This document shows positions 43,903-55,520 of a DNA stretch of 64,000 nucleotides, piece by piece. Under the pieces are notes generated by a model. It did not search any database and was not told the origin of the DNA. It saw only the letters and a program-made list of their open reading frames with translations. The DNA comes from Clostridiales bacterium (GTDB lineage Bacteria; Bacillota; Clostridia; Saccharofermentanales; Saccharofermentanaceae): positions 248,001-312,000 of the forward strand of contig JAFRQR010000002.1 of assembly GCA_017428545.1 (NCBI GenBank). Direction: 5' to 3'. Both the position numbers and the translations under genes were made by a program. The first letter of the stretch is position 1, and each line of letters starts with the position of its first letter.

Positions 43903-44571
43903 TTATCCCTCATTCATCAGTTGAAGACATCTCGCAAGTTTGGAGACCGCCCAAGGCTTACAGTCGGTGTTAGAACTGATCAAAGCTCCGAGCTTAGTAA
44001 CAGAGTCAACATCTCCGGAAATAAGTTCGATCTCCATCTCACAGATCGGAAGGCTCTTTCCGCCTCCATAACAAGAACCTGTATCGAGGCAGATCTCAAG
44101 GGTACTCCCCTCATACTCTGCAGTGATCACATGGCGCTTAAAAGCAGTTTTAGATAAGGTAACCAGTTCTTTTCCCGAAAGCGGAACAAGCGTTGCGGCA
44201 AGGACCTCATACGGATCCTCGGCGTTTTTCGACGAAGAAAGAAAAAAGCCGATATCAAACTCAGACTTTTCCGTTTCAACATTCCACTCGCAGCGGCTGG
44301 TCAGACCCGAAAGAAGACTCGGATCGAGATCTTTGGAAATCGCAACCGGACTTGTCTTAACGGTATGGATATAGTTCTCCCCGTCCACATGACGGATACG
44401 AATCGTAGTCCTCGTATCCCGCAGACTTCTGTCGCGGGTATCCAGATAGCGGTTTTCAAAAACAGACGTTTTTTCGGAAATAATATTCAAAGCATCCAGA
44501 AACCACGGAGCTTCACTTGCGGCATAAAGGGCGTCCTGATTGGGAAAAGAAAGCTTCAACTCAGTTTCCAT
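43903..44571 (-). CDS. CYTH domain protein
   Basis: A 222-residue CYTH-domain protein beginning METELKLSF with the ExExK signature. Basic and acidic residues at NRYLDTRDRSLR, TIRIRHVDGE and VKTSPVAISK fit the triphosphate tunnel. Members hydrolyse inorganic triphosphate or thiamine triphosphate, or bind other phosphates. The start follows CGGAGGCGGT. It lies between the exporter-linked DUF5711 gene and the flavoproteins in one direction. Confidence 0.85.
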   Translation of the reverse strand: METELKLSFPNQDALYAASEAPWFLDALNIISEKTSVFENRYLDTRDRSLRDTRTTIRIRHVDGENYIHTVKTSPVAISKDLDPSLLSGLTSRCEWNVETEKSEFDIGFFLSSSKNAEDPYEVLAATLVPLSGKELVTLSKTAFKRHVITAEYEGSTLEICLDTGSCYGGGKSLPICEMEIELISGDVDSVTKLGALISSNTDCKPWAVSKLARCLQLMNEG

Positions 44572-44585
44572 ACCGCCTCCGCTGA

Positions 44586-45761
44586 TCAGATGGTGATCTC
44601 TCGAACACCTGCACTTGTCACTACACAGACATTCTTTGTCCCGAAGAAGGCGATCCTTAAAACAGGTTCATCGATACTGATCGAGGACGTTACTTTTGCC
44701 GAAGAAAGATCAATAAGATAAATATTTTCATCCACGGCGAAAAGCGCCATCGTCCCGGATACATCAAAGTTCAGGACATCGTTTCCGAGGTCGACTTCCC
44801 CGATCTTTCCTCCGTTACTGTTAAAGGAAGCGATCCGGAAAGGCTGGTCGATTCCGTCGGAATAAACGACCGCATAACCGCCGTCAAAAGAAAGCATGCT
44901 GGAAACACAGGGAAATCCCGGTGTTACGGCATTACATTCCCCGTTTCCGGCGATGGCGACATCACTGATACCTGCGATCGCCACCTTTTCGTTACTCATA
45001 TATGCCAGGATCGGCATGATATCCGAACTGATCGGCGTATAAAAAGCATATTCGGAAGGACGCGCCGTAGTTCTGTCCTTCGGGATGGAGAACTGTTTCA
45101 TGTGCGGGATCATCTGGGATCCATCCGTATCTACAAGAGAAACGCTCAGTGTGCTCTCATCCGGCGAAAATGCCAGAGAAAGCGGATATCCAGACTCGTG
45201 TGAAGACCATTTCGCAAGGAATGTGCTGTCCTTTTCCATGATATATACGCTTCCGAAAGAATCCGCATCATCGATGATCACGGCAGATAAACCGGAAGGT
45301 GCAAGTGCGACATTACCGATCTTTCCGGTCATATGGGTCTTATACACCATACCTTCTTCCGAAAACAGTGCGCAGAGAAAACCTTCCGTATCGGCCACCA
45401 TGGCATACGGACCATTCTGGATGCAAACCGGGCTTGCCGTTTCCAGATCGACACTGTAGATCTCGTTTCCGGAAATGGAAAGATAAGCGACCCGCTTATT
45501 CGATACTTTCAGAAGGCCGCTCTGGAACGGATAAAGCTGCTGTGCTTCCGAATACTCACAGTCAAAACCGGCGATCGCGGAAAGACGGAGCTGTTCCTTC
45601 GCACCATCCTTGGCCGCAATGTGATTGCGCATCATATAGACCAGGATGATCGTAACCACGGCCAGAATAATGCAAAGAGCAATCAGAAGCGGAGTTGAAT
45701 ACTTATGAGTCAGCTTCGCTTTCTGCGGTTTCTGTTGAATTCTTTTCGCTTTTTCAGGCAT
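44586..45761 (-). CDS. DUF5711-like membrane protein with WD-like beta repeats
   Basis: About 391 residues: basic N terminus, one transmembrane helix (about 24-44), then an extracytoplasmic region of repeated beta strands with segments such as VAYLSISGNEIYSVDL, LAFSPDESTLSVSLV and TMALFAVDENIYLIDLSS. It resembles DUF5711 propeller proteins. ATG at 45761 follows AGTAGAAGAG; other in-frame ATGs upstream overlap the DUF4340 gene. Function is unknown, but its position at the end of a Gld-type transporter cluster suggests a link to that system. Confidence 0.65.
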   Translation of the reverse strand: MPEKAKRIQQKPQKAKLTHKYSTPLLIALCIILAVVTIILVYMMRNHIAAKDGAKEQLRLSAIAGFDCEYSEAQQLYPFQSGLLKVSNKRVAYLSISGNEIYSVDLETASPVCIQNGPYAMVADTEGFLCALFSEEGMVYKTHMTGKIGNVALAPSGLSAVIIDDADSFGSVYIMEKDSTFLAKWSSHESGYPLSLAFSPDESTLSVSLVDTDGSQMIPHMKQFSIPKDRTTARPSEYAFYTPISSDIMPILAYMSNEKVAIAGISDVAIAGNGECNAVTPGFPCVSSMLSFDGGYAVVYSDGIDQPFRIASFNSNGGKIGEVDLGNDVLNFDVSGTMALFAVDENIYLIDLSSAKVTSSISIDEPVLRIAFFGTKNVCVVTSAGVREITI

Positions 45762-45774
45762 CTCTTCTACTCTT

Positions 45775-47259
45775 TCACGGACGGTCATAAACATCAGAAG
45801 CCGACTTATTGTCGATCGCTTCCGTTGCCAGGAGGTAGGCATCCCATACACCGAAACCTGACATTTCATGACCGTTATCTTTATATAATACGCTTCTGTC
45901 TACGATAAATCCACTATAGAAATCGTTGATAAAGCAGTAGAACTCATGGTCTCCGCAAGGCACAAGTTTCAGCGTCGTGATTTCACTTGTGAGCCTATTG
46001 ACCTTGATCGTGGCCTCCACATCGGAAAGATCCGGATTCACATCATAGTCCACACGGGAAACGGGCATATTGAAGATCGAGCCGAACAGCAGGAGTCCAT
46101 AGCATTCTCCGTTCGAGTCATATACTTTGGCATTTCGCTTATCAAGCTGGAAAACCGAATCATCACTATAGAAATCATAGGATTCATTGAGCATACAGTC
46201 GATAATGAATGTATGATCCTTGACTGTCACCTCCACGGTCGTGACATCATTGAGATAGCCGTGAATGACGTACGAATCAATAAGATCAAATGACCTCATC
46301 GTTAATCCTGGAAGATTCGAAGGTTCGACACAGAACGTATACGGGTTATTGCTGGAGAATCCGTAATAGTATCCGCTGATCTCCATCGAAAGCGATACAT
46401 CAACGGTTTCACCGCTCATCAGATGAAGATGAATGAGATACTGCGGATCATCAAGGCCATACGCTGCGTAGTTTTCCTCCGCGATCGGAATATACTGAGA
46501 CACCCGGAACTGACGGATCGCCTCAAGCAGATTGATCATCGTGTTATTCGGTTCTCTTTGCATCGGATATATACAGTCATAATCCGGCTCGAGAATGACA
46601 CCTGTATCATTATCCGGCTGGACCTTGACCGTCCATGCATCACCTGTCGATCTGTTTTCAAAAGAAATCTCGTTGATCTCGACTCTTTCATAGTTAAAGA
46701 TATAACGGTCCAGATAATCCTCGAAATTCCTGGTAAGACACTGGTAAAGGCCGTAATCGGCAACAAGGACTTCCGTGCTTCCGGAAACCATGGCATAGAC
46801 ACCGCTCTTATCGCCAAGCAGATCTCCTACGTCCACGGAACTCTGTGACCCGTCCGTTTTATCCGCTACGATACGATACTGAACATTTGAAAAACCGTAT
46901 TTTCCGACATCTCCGCCTTCCGGTTCAAAACGGTTCGACAAAGAAAAATGAAGCAGCGTGGAAACCGCGCCTTCGATTTCGGAAGCATTGAGCTTAGAAG
47001 ATTCAAAATCAGTACCGTTATGTGAAACAGAAGATATCTTCTGCGCAGCATCAAAACGAATGATCGTGGTATCGCCTTCCGGGCCTTCAACGGTGAGAGA
47101 CTTCAGATCTTGCAGTTCTGCGTAGTGCACCGTATGGTCATCGTTTTTATCATCCAGGCGCTGCTTCTTGACATGCCGGGCGATCAAAACGCCCAGAAGA
47201 ATAACGACCAGCGCTCCGAAAACAGAAACCAGAATACCGAGTTTTTTCAATTCTTTCAT
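45775..47259 (-). CDS. DUF4340-containing membrane protein
   Basis: A 494-residue protein with one N-terminal transmembrane helix (MKELKKLGILVSVFGALVV onward) and a long outside domain of the DUF4340 type (LKSLTVEGPEGDTTIIRF, YGFSNVQYRIV, YGLDDPQYLI). DUF4340 proteins go with gliding-type ABC exporters and are thought to act as accessory substrate or wall-binding proteins. Start at 47259 follows GTGAGGCGCGGCCT, directly after the GldG-type gene. Confidence 0.82.
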   Translation of the reverse strand: MKELKKLGILVSVFGALVVILLGVLIARHVKKQRLDDKNDDHTVHYAELQDLKSLTVEGPEGDTTIIRFDAAQKISSVSHNGTDFESSKLNASEIEGAVSTLLHFSLSNRFEPEGGDVGKYGFSNVQYRIVADKTDGSQSSVDVGDLLGDKSGVYAMVSGSTEVLVADYGLYQCLTRNFEDYLDRYIFNYERVEINEISFENRSTGDAWTVKVQPDNDTGVILEPDYDCIYPMQREPNNTMINLLEAIRQFRVSQYIPIAEENYAAYGLDDPQYLIHLHLMSGETVDVSLSMEISGYYYGFSSNNPYTFCVEPSNLPGLTMRSFDLIDSYVIHGYLNDVTTVEVTVKDHTFIIDCMLNESYDFYSDDSVFQLDKRNAKVYDSNGECYGLLLFGSIFNMPVSRVDYDVNPDLSDVEATIKVNRLTSEITTLKLVPCGDHEFYCFINDFYSGFIVDRSVLYKDNGHEMSGFGVWDAYLLATEAIDNKSASDVYDRP

Positions 47260-47269
47260 AGGCCGCGCC

Positions 47270-48787
47270 TCACAAGTGACGTCTTCTGCGATATGTATAG
47301 ATACCACAGATCAGGCATGCGATCGGGATGAGCGTCATTACGATAATGGACCACATCGTTGCGGCAGAAGACGAAAGCGGCTTAGAAAGCGCATAGCTCG
47401 GGATCGTCTTCGTCGGGATCGTTCTCTCGATGGAGATCTCGCAGATATCACCGATCATACGTCTGACGAAAACGGCATTGTTATCGCTCAGTGTTCTTGT
47501 CGAATAGTACGAGTCTGATGTAAAAGCACTTGTACCGGCAATGATCATGCACGAAGGAGCCTGAGAGTTTGTCGCGTCAACGCTCATGAGAATGACCGGA
47601 TATGTTCCCGCGGATACAGAAGCGTCGATCTGGGCGTTCTGAAAATCGACAGAAGCGCTTCCGGAAGTAACAACAAGCGGAGAAACATAGACTTCAGAAG
47701 GTCTGTCAGACGCGATCTTCAGGTAACGGCAGTTAGCGTTGTAAAGATCAAGCTGCAGGCCGATTGTCTGCGCGTAGCTGTCCGTGACCGTGGCGATCGA
47801 AGTGTATGGATCACTCGCCGTGTAAAGACGGGTAACATCGTTTTCGTGAATAATGCCCTGCTCAAGAGTCACACCCATGCGGAGAGTAAGATCGTTTAGA
47901 TTAGTATAATTCTGGGTGTTCTCTTTATCGAAATCATTTACGAGAAGGATCTTACCGGAATTATCGATGTAAGACTTGATGACCTCTTTTTCAATGATCG
48001 TGATATCCGACTTCGGTTCCAGAATAACGAGAAGTTCACAATCATCCGGGATCTTTGCGGACTCATTGCTGATCGTAAACTCAGATGAAACCATACCGAG
48101 AGAAAGCAGGATATTATCGAGATTGGAATGACCCGGAAGATCATGTCCGCCCAGATAATATGCGTGAAGCGGACGACCGGATGTGACATACCGGATATAT
48201 CCGGTAAATGTGTTTTCGATCTGGTTTCCTACCGGTTTATAAACACCGTAGTAATAAAGCATGTCGCTGTCATATTCGAAGCAGCTGTAAGGGTTTACGG
48301 GCACCAGAATATCACCGCATTTAACGACATATGTGTATTTCTGGAGATTATAAACGTTATTCGGATCGAGTTGGGTAAGGATAAACGGATCCACATCCGG
48401 ATCAATGTACCTAAGATCGATCATTCCATCCGCTTTTGCCTCATAGTCATCAAGGATCGGAAGGAAATAATCACGCCACTCGATCGATGTGTCGTTTTTA
48501 TCGAAAAGACCGATGATCTCGACTTTCTTATCAAGATCCTTCAGATAACTCTCAGAAAGGGACGTAATCGAGTTCTGCTTTACCGATGTCGTATCAAATG
48601 TCAGTTTCTTATCAAGAAGAAGGTCAACGATCAGGTTAAAAACGATGCAGATCGCCACAACCAGAATGACAGAGATGACCGATGCATTCTTCAACACCCG
48701 GAATCTCTTATCAGAGCGGACTTTGACCTTCGGAGATTTGACGGTCTTTTCCTGAAGGATACTTTCTTTTGCTGTTTTTCTTGCCAT
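47270..48787 (-). CDS. GldG-type ABC transporter auxiliary protein
   Basis: A 505-residue protein. A cytoplasmic basic N terminus, a transmembrane helix (about 36-57), the ABC-transporter auxiliary (GldG-like) domain starting LTFDTTSVKQNSITSLSES, and a C-terminal transmembrane helix with a short Arg-rich tail (TYRRRRHL). In Flavobacteria GldG works with GldA and GldF; in Firmicutes similar proteins have unknown roles, possibly moving or exporting envelope material. The start ATG follows a GGGGG-type binding site, and it lies 17 bases from the permease stop. Confidence 0.83.
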   Translation of the reverse strand: MARKTAKESILQEKTVKSPKVKVRSDKRFRVLKNASVISVILVVAICIVFNLIVDLLLDKKLTFDTTSVKQNSITSLSESYLKDLDKKVEIIGLFDKNDTSIEWRDYFLPILDDYEAKADGMIDLRYIDPDVDPFILTQLDPNNVYNLQKYTYVVKCGDILVPVNPYSCFEYDSDMLYYYGVYKPVGNQIENTFTGYIRYVTSGRPLHAYYLGGHDLPGHSNLDNILLSLGMVSSEFTISNESAKIPDDCELLVILEPKSDITIIEKEVIKSYIDNSGKILLVNDFDKENTQNYTNLNDLTLRMGVTLEQGIIHENDVTRLYTASDPYTSIATVTDSYAQTIGLQLDLYNANCRYLKIASDRPSEVYVSPLVVTSGSASVDFQNAQIDASVSAGTYPVILMSVDATNSQAPSCMIIAGTSAFTSDSYYSTRTLSDNNAVFVRRMIGDICEISIERTIPTKTIPSYALSKPLSSSAATMWSIIVMTLIPIACLICGIYTYRRRRHL

Positions 48788-48804
48788 AGTCGTATCCCCC
48801 CTTC

Positions 48805-49587
48805 TCAGCTCTGACTCCAGCGTTTCTTTTCGAGAACGCGGTAGGTAATGTAGGCAAATACAAATGTAAAGCTCAGGCAGAATACGAGCGGCACGATCTT
48901 AAAGACGCCTGTCGTAAAGCAGTTTGTCTTCTCGTACGGATCGAACCAGACGATCGCTTTTCTCACATTTTCGCCGGCCGAATAGATCGCCGAATCGGAA
49001 AGATTGAAAAGATGAGTAAACTTCAAAAATGACTTAAGCATCTCTGAAAGCGAGGATGCGATCGATGAGAGCAAGTTAAGAAACAGAAGGATCACGAAAC
49101 AGAACACAGCCGACATGATCTGGTTTTCAGTCATAGCCGATGTCAGCATTCCGATCGAAATGAAAAGCGCCGCAAGAACCATATAAGCGAATATCGCACC
49201 CCAGGCTGCCGGACTTACGAAGCCGGAAAGAGCGATAGTAATGATCATATGGAAGAACACACAAAGAAGCATCATTGCCTGAAGTGAGATCGCCGCAAGG
49301 AATTTCCCGAGAACGGCCGATTTCATGGAAAAAGGCATCGTATAAAGGAGCACATCCGTTCCGTTTCGTTTCTCCTCGGCAAAAAGACGCATGGTGATGA
49401 TCGGAATGAGAATAATGAAAAAGCCTCGAAGGAAATTGATCTCCATGGAAATATCAACATTGGAGACCGCACCCGTCAGCATCTTTGTATAGTAATATCC
49501 ACTGATCACACCAATCAAGGCAATTGCCACCCAGCCGACGGGATTTCGGAAATATGATAAGAATTCACGCTTAAAAACTGCAAACAT
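48805..49587 (-). CDS. ABC-2 type permease (GldF-like)
   Basis: A 260-residue membrane protein with about six transmembrane helices. It begins MFAVFKREFLSYFRNPVGW and has FFIILIPIITMRLFAEEKRNGTDVLLYTMP, which is the usual ABC-2 permease pattern. It forms the channel partner of the ATPase 12 bases upstream. The start follows GAGGAGAACAAGTT. Confidence 0.88.
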   Translation of the reverse strand: MFAVFKREFLSYFRNPVGWVAIALIGVISGYYYTKMLTGAVSNVDISMEINFLRGFFIILIPIITMRLFAEEKRNGTDVLLYTMPFSMKSAVLGKFLAAISLQAMMLLCVFFHMIITIALSGFVSPAAWGAIFAYMVLAALFISIGMLTSAMTENQIMSAVFCFVILLFLNLLSSIASSLSEMLKSFLKFTHLFNLSDSAIYSAGENVRKAIVWFDPYEKTNCFTTGVFKIVPLVFCLSFTFVFAYITYRVLEKKRWSQS

Positions 49588-49599
49588 AACTTGTTCTCC

Positions 49600-50535
49600 T
49601 CACTTCTTCTGCGAAGTAATATCGGTAAATACATCTTCAAGCGAAGGCGCCATGGAACGGAATTCCAGGATCGGGACATTGATCCTTGCCAACGCAAAGA
49701 AAATGGCTTTTCTCACATCAAGATTGCCATCCGCGGAAATATCGACCTGAAGAAGCCCCTTCTTTTCAGAAAGCGCCGTAACGGATTTGATACCGGGAAC
49801 GGCACGAAGCGGCATCTGGATATCTTTAATGGAACCTTCCACCGTAAGAAGATAGTGTGAATTGCCCTCCATCTGGGCAGACAGCTCGATCGTCGGAGCA
49901 TCGGCGACGATCTTACCGTTATTGATGATGATCACCCGATCGCAGATCGCCTGTACTTCCGAAAGAATATGGGAACTGAAGATAATCGTATGATTTTTGG
50001 ACAGCGTAGTAATCAGTTTGCGGATCTCAATGACCTGATTCGGGTCAAGGCCGACTGTAGGTTCGTCGAGGATAATGACCTCAGGGTTTCCGATCAGAGT
50101 CTGGGCGATTCCGACACGCTGACGGTAACCTTTGGAAAGATTGTGGATCAAGCGGCCGGAAACATTTCCGATGTGAACCATCTGCATGACACTGCCGATC
50201 TGCTTTTTCCTGATATCCTTCGGGACTTTCTTTAATTCGCTTACGTATTCCAGATATTCATAAACGGTCATATCCAGAAAAAGCGGCGGCTGCTCAGGCA
50301 GATATCCGATATTCTTCTTCGCCAGTTCCGGCTGTTCAAGAATATCATAGCCGTTGATCGTTACTTTACCGCTCGTCGCAGAAATATAACCCGTAATGAT
50401 GTTCATCGTAGTGGTTTTGCCGGCGCCGTTCGGTCCGAGGAATCCGAGGATCTCACCCTGTTCCACCTTAAAAGACACTCCGCCGAGTGCTTTTTTATCA
50501 CCGTAAAACTTTACAAGATTCGATATCTCAATCAT
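49600..50535 (-). CDS. ABC transporter ATPase (GldA-like)
   Basis: A 311-residue ATPase. Walker A GPNGAGKTTTM, Q-loop in GYLPEQPPLF, signature LSKGYRQRVGIAQ, Walker B VIILDEPTVGLDP and the His in IIFSSHILSEVQ are intact. The C-terminal region is typical for ABC-2 exporters. It heads the cluster ATPase-permease-GldG-DUF4340-DUF5711-CYTH. The start follows GGAGGGAATAATAC, beside a small hairpin (CGCAA / TTGCG at 50549-50562). AAAAGCAC at 50487-50494. Confidence 0.94.
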   Translation of the reverse strand: MIEISNLVKFYGDKKALGGVSFKVEQGEILGFLGPNGAGKTTTMNIITGYISATSGKVTINGYDILEQPELAKKNIGYLPEQPPLFLDMTVYEYLEYVSELKKVPKDIRKKQIGSVMQMVHIGNVSGRLIHNLSKGYRQRVGIAQTLIGNPEVIILDEPTVGLDPNQVIEIRKLITTLSKNHTIIFSSHILSEVQAICDRVIIINNGKIVADAPTIELSAQMEGNSHYLLTVEGSIKDIQMPLRAVPGIKSVTALSEKKGLLQVDISADGNLDVRKAIFFALARINVPILEFRSMAPSLEDVFTDITSQKK

Positions 50536-50608
50536 GTATTATTCCCTCCGCAAACTCTTGCGAACCTATTTTAACCTATAAAATCATATTGATAAACCCA
50601 TAAAACGT

Positions 50609-51370
50609 TTATTCATCTCCCACGATGACTTCCGTCGTGAATACATGCCGTCCGCTTTGGGCCTCGATACCGTCCACGAGAATCGATTCATCCTGTTTCG
50701 TATAATAGATAAGCACTTCCTCGCCCGGATGCACTTCCGAGGAATAATTGATCGTCAGCTCACTTATACGGCGTTCCGTAGGGATCTCGGAATAGCAGGC
50801 ATCTTCGCTCCAGGCAACATAATTGGTGTTGTTCACGTGCATATTCCTGTCGATCTGGCTATAGTCGGCAAATCTTTTGAGTTTCGGAAGCCCTTCTCTC
50901 TCTTCATCCGGGATCGGCGATACTTTTTCGGCTTTTCGCACGGCAGGTGCTTTTGCCTCAAAGATCTCCATTCCGGGTATCGACTGCGGGCGTACGGGAC
51001 GATGGTCGCCCTGATGCGCAATCACCCAGACAGATGTCGCCTCTCCGATCAGATTCTTATCTTCGTCGAAAATATCAAAGTCTCGGTTGAAGAAAAGCCG
51101 TTCAAAGCCCATGGACCAGGTACGGATGTAGATCGTGTCTTTCCATTTCGGGATCTTCTTCATGACGACCTTCATCCGAAGGATCAGCCAGCATGCGGTA
51201 AGCTCATCCATTTTGTCGGAACCGAAGTCGTGACGGTCGGCATCCAAGCATGCTGCCTCCTGAAGCATGGCAAATAACGAATGGTAATGCAATCTGTCGT
51301 GAATATCTGTTTCAGGGCCGATGATCGTAAAACGGTACAGATTCTCTTCTTCAATGAATTGCATACTCAT
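50609..51370 (-). CDS. Acyl-ACP thioesterase (FatA type)
   Basis: A 253-residue double hot-dog thioesterase that releases fatty acids from acyl carrier protein. The first half has HSLFAMLQEAACLDADRHDFG, WLILRMKVVMKKIPKW and SVWVIAHQGDHRPVRP; the second has RNMHVNNTNYVAW, with the Asn and His of the active site. It begins by an ATGA overlap with the upstream gene. Chain-length preference cannot be read. AAAAGCAC at 50947. Confidence 0.9.
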   Translation of the reverse strand: MSMQFIEEENLYRFTIIGPETDIHDRLHYHSLFAMLQEAACLDADRHDFGSDKMDELTACWLILRMKVVMKKIPKWKDTIYIRTWSMGFERLFFNRDFDIFDEDKNLIGEATSVWVIAHQGDHRPVRPQSIPGMEIFEAKAPAVRKAEKVSPIPDEEREGLPKLKRFADYSQIDRNMHVNNTNYVAWSEDACYSEIPTERRISELTINYSSEVHPGEEVLIYYTKQDESILVDGIEAQSGRHVFTTEVIVGDE

Positions 51371-52014
51371 TCCTCTTTCTTATCATCAGGTTCTTTTGCC
51401 GGCGCATCTTCCGTTTTTTCTTTAGTTTTCGGCCTTGAAGCAGCGGAAGCTGTTCCCATCGGTCTTCCCGTAGGACGATACATCGTATTTCTCGGATTAA
51501 ACCGGAAAAATGCCTGAAGCATCGACTCATCCGGCTCAATATACAAAAGCACCTTCTGAGATCCCATACTGGTTGCCACATACCACTCTTCGTCTTTATT
51601 GATTCCGGATACGCATCTTCCACGAAGGTAATTCGGCTTTTCGAATTCAGAAACCGGATGGCGGTCATCTTTTATTTTTGCGACCATTTCAAAATCGCGG
51701 ATACTTCCGGAAAAGAGCTGTACGCGGCGCTTTTTTCCCTTGATCGTATCAATGGTGAATTCATCATTTACCACACTGTATTCGAATTCTTTACGAAGGC
51801 CCGAGACCTTGTAATAGCACAGATATCCGATTCCGAAAGAAAGAGCTCCCGTAAACAGGAACAGATATCCGATTCCGAAAAACAGCGGGAAAATGTTTAC
51901 GATCAGGATCGCCAATATGGCAAGTATGACATACAGAACTCTACATATCTTATCTTTTGTCGTCAAATGCTTTACTACGAGTTTTTCAACGAATACGTCG
52001 TTATTAAATCGCAT
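51367..52014 (-). CDS. DUF6106-like membrane protein
   Basis: A 215-residue protein beginning MRFNNDVFVEKLVVKHLTTKD, with two adjacent transmembrane helices (about 24-62), a globular beta-rich part and a Lys/Glu/Pro-rich disordered tail. The N terminus resembles DUF6106 proteins of Clostridia; no function is known. The start follows AAAGGAGATCGTGT. It overlaps the thioesterase start, so they form a pair. AAAAGCAC at 51545. Confidence 0.6.
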   Translation of the reverse strand: MRFNNDVFVEKLVVKHLTTKDKICRVLYVILAILAILIVNIFPLFFGIGYLFLFTGALSFGIGYLCYYKVSGLRKEFEYSVVNDEFTIDTIKGKKRRVQLFSGSIRDFEMVAKIKDDRHPVSEFEKPNYLRGRCVSGINKDEEWYVATSMGSQKVLLYIEPDESMLQAFFRFNPRNTMYRPTGRPMGTASAASRPKTKEKTEDAPAKEPDDKKEE

Positions 52015-52038
52015 ACACGATCTCCTTTACATAAAAAC

Positions 52039-52067
52039 AGAGGCCGTGGCTTAAGGCCACGACCTCT
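52039..52067 (-). terminator. Intrinsic terminator downstream of groEL
   Basis: On the minus strand AGAGGTCGTGGC pairs with GCCACGGCCTCT across CTTAA (one G-T), followed by GTTTTTATG. It ends the groESL operon before the DUF6106-like gene. Confidence 0.88.
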
Positions 52068-52090
52068 TTATTTTATCAGAAATCAACTGA

Positions 52091-53722
<1,632 letters not shown>

Positions 53723-53733
53723 TCAAACGTGAA

Positions 53734-54024
<291 letters not shown>

Positions 54025-54043
54025 TCACCTCCAGCAAATTTAA

Positions 54044-54070
54044 TTAGCACTCGAACAACACGAGTGCTAA
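54044..54070 (-). promoter_or_regulatory. CIRCE operator (HrcA site)
   Basis: The perfect 27 bp element TTAGCACTC-N9-GAGTGCTAA lies between the promoter and the groES start. HrcA binds it and represses groESL except under heat stress. hrcA itself is not in the window. Confidence 0.97.
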
Positions 54071-54080
54071 ATCAATTACT

Positions 54081-54108
54081 ACTATACCATTTAGTCAGAA
54101 GATGTCAA
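54081..54108 (-). promoter_or_regulatory. groESL promoter
   Basis: On the minus strand: TTGACA (54103-54108), 16-base spacer, TATAGT (54081-54086), with transcription start predicted within or next to the CIRCE. Confidence 0.8.
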
Positions 54109-54143
54109 TATCAAAGAAAGACAAAAACAGAAATTTGTATCAA

Positions 54144-55409
54144 TTATTCGGAATCACCGTCGGAGGATTTCGAAGTCTCCACTTGCGGAGCCTTCGGAAT
54201 TTCCTTGACCCTATCGAAATCAGTTGTCTCGCCATATAAGAATTCCTGCACGATCGGGATCATACCGTTCCAGTCCGGACGGATACTCCACTCATTTGCA
54301 CGAACATCCGAGAACATGCCCTGGCGGCTGTAACCATCGATCGGAATACCGAGTGATTCGATCTTCATGTTGCGCACTTCCGGAAGGAAATCAAACGCAT
54401 ACTTTTCTACATCGTCTCTGGAGATATTCGTGGCAACCATGTCAAGAATATCGTCAAGAGCGGCAAGTTTAGATGTCGTACTGAGGTTGGAAAACTCTTT
54501 AAGAAGCTCGTTTAATACCTTGACCTGTCTCTCCGTTCTTCCGTAAACACCGTCACCGACCTCACGGATACGGCTATAGGCAACTGCCTGTCTTCCGTTC
54601 AGATGCACCATCCCGGATGTGGAAAGAACATATTTCTCAGGAGGATCACCGACAAGATTATTCTGTTCTCGAAGATTTGAATTCAGTCCGCCCGGTTCGT
54701 GGAATACTTCGGCCTTACTTACCTCAATATCGATTCCTCCTACGGCATCGATAACTTTTTCCATATTATAGAAGTTAACATAAGCATAACCATCCAAAAC
54801 GATACGCAGATGATTCTCTACGACCGCAGAAAGCAGATCCGGTCCGCCGTAGCTCATCGCCGCATTGATCTTCATCGGATTAGTGTGTCCCGGAACATAT
54901 GCATAACAGTCACGCTGGATCGTGACAAGCTTGATCGTACCTTCGCTGTCATCCACGCTCATGACCATGATAACGTCAGCAAGACTTCCCGTTCCGTCTT
55001 CCGTATATTTTCTGGAACGGCTGTCGATACCTATCAGAAGGAAGTTATGGATATGCTCTTCTTCAATAGGCGGAATATACGTTTCCGACGTATACTCGGA
55101 GATATGAACTACAGAACTCTCTTCGTTGATGAAAGTAGGGTTCTCTTCTTTCGGGATATACTCGATCTGATCCAAAAGGTAATCTTTGTATCTCATGGCG
55201 GCGATATAGATACCGCCGGCAATAATCGTCAAAACGAGAACGATCGGAAGCAATACTCGAAGGCAGACACGTCTGAACGTCCATGGTTTCTTTCTCTTTA
55301 TTCTCTTTGCAGCTACGACATGTCCTTTTGCATTCACATGATCAACGTGAATCTGCTGATTTCCTGTTGATGGTCTTCGGACTGAAGCATTCTTATGACT
55401 GTCTTTCAT
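54144..55409 (-). CDS. LytR-CpsA-Psr (LCP) family protein, second copy
   Basis: A 421-residue LCP protein with a Lys/Arg-rich cytoplasmic N terminus (about 1-45), one transmembrane helix (about 48-70) and the LCP domain: LLIGIDSRSRKY, LADVIMVMSVDDSEG, TIQRDCYAYVPG, AMSYGGPDLL, AYSRIREVGDGVYGRTERQVKVL. The Asp and Arg residues of the active site are present. Its C-terminal extension is Glu-rich. It likely ligates wall glycopolymers, and differs in sequence from the copy at 9500-10621. Confidence 0.92.
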   Translation of the reverse strand: MKDSHKNASVRRPSTGNQQIHVDHVNAKGHVVAAKRIKRKKPWTFRRVCLRVLLPIVLVLTIIAGGIYIAAMRYKDYLLDQIEYIPKEENPTFINEESSVVHISEYTSETYIPPIEEEHIHNFLLIGIDSRSRKYTEDGTGSLADVIMVMSVDDSEGTIKLVTIQRDCYAYVPGHTNPMKINAAMSYGGPDLLSAVVENHLRIVLDGYAYVNFYNMEKVIDAVGGIDIEVSKAEVFHEPGGLNSNLREQNNLVGDPPEKYVLSTSGMVHLNGRQAVAYSRIREVGDGVYGRTERQVKVLNELLKEFSNLSTTSKLAALDDILDMVATNISRDDVEKYAFDFLPEVRNMKIESLGIPIDGYSRQGMFSDVRANEWSIRPDWNGMIPIVQEFLYGETTDFDRVKEIPKAPQVETSKSSDGDSE

Positions 55410-55520
55410 CTTTATGTCCCTATCTTGTATTTCTTTCCTGTTCTTTTTCCTTACCTACGCAGGTATTATAGTTTACTTTTTTCCTGATTTGATTACTGTT
55501 TTGTAAGAATACAAAGCAGT

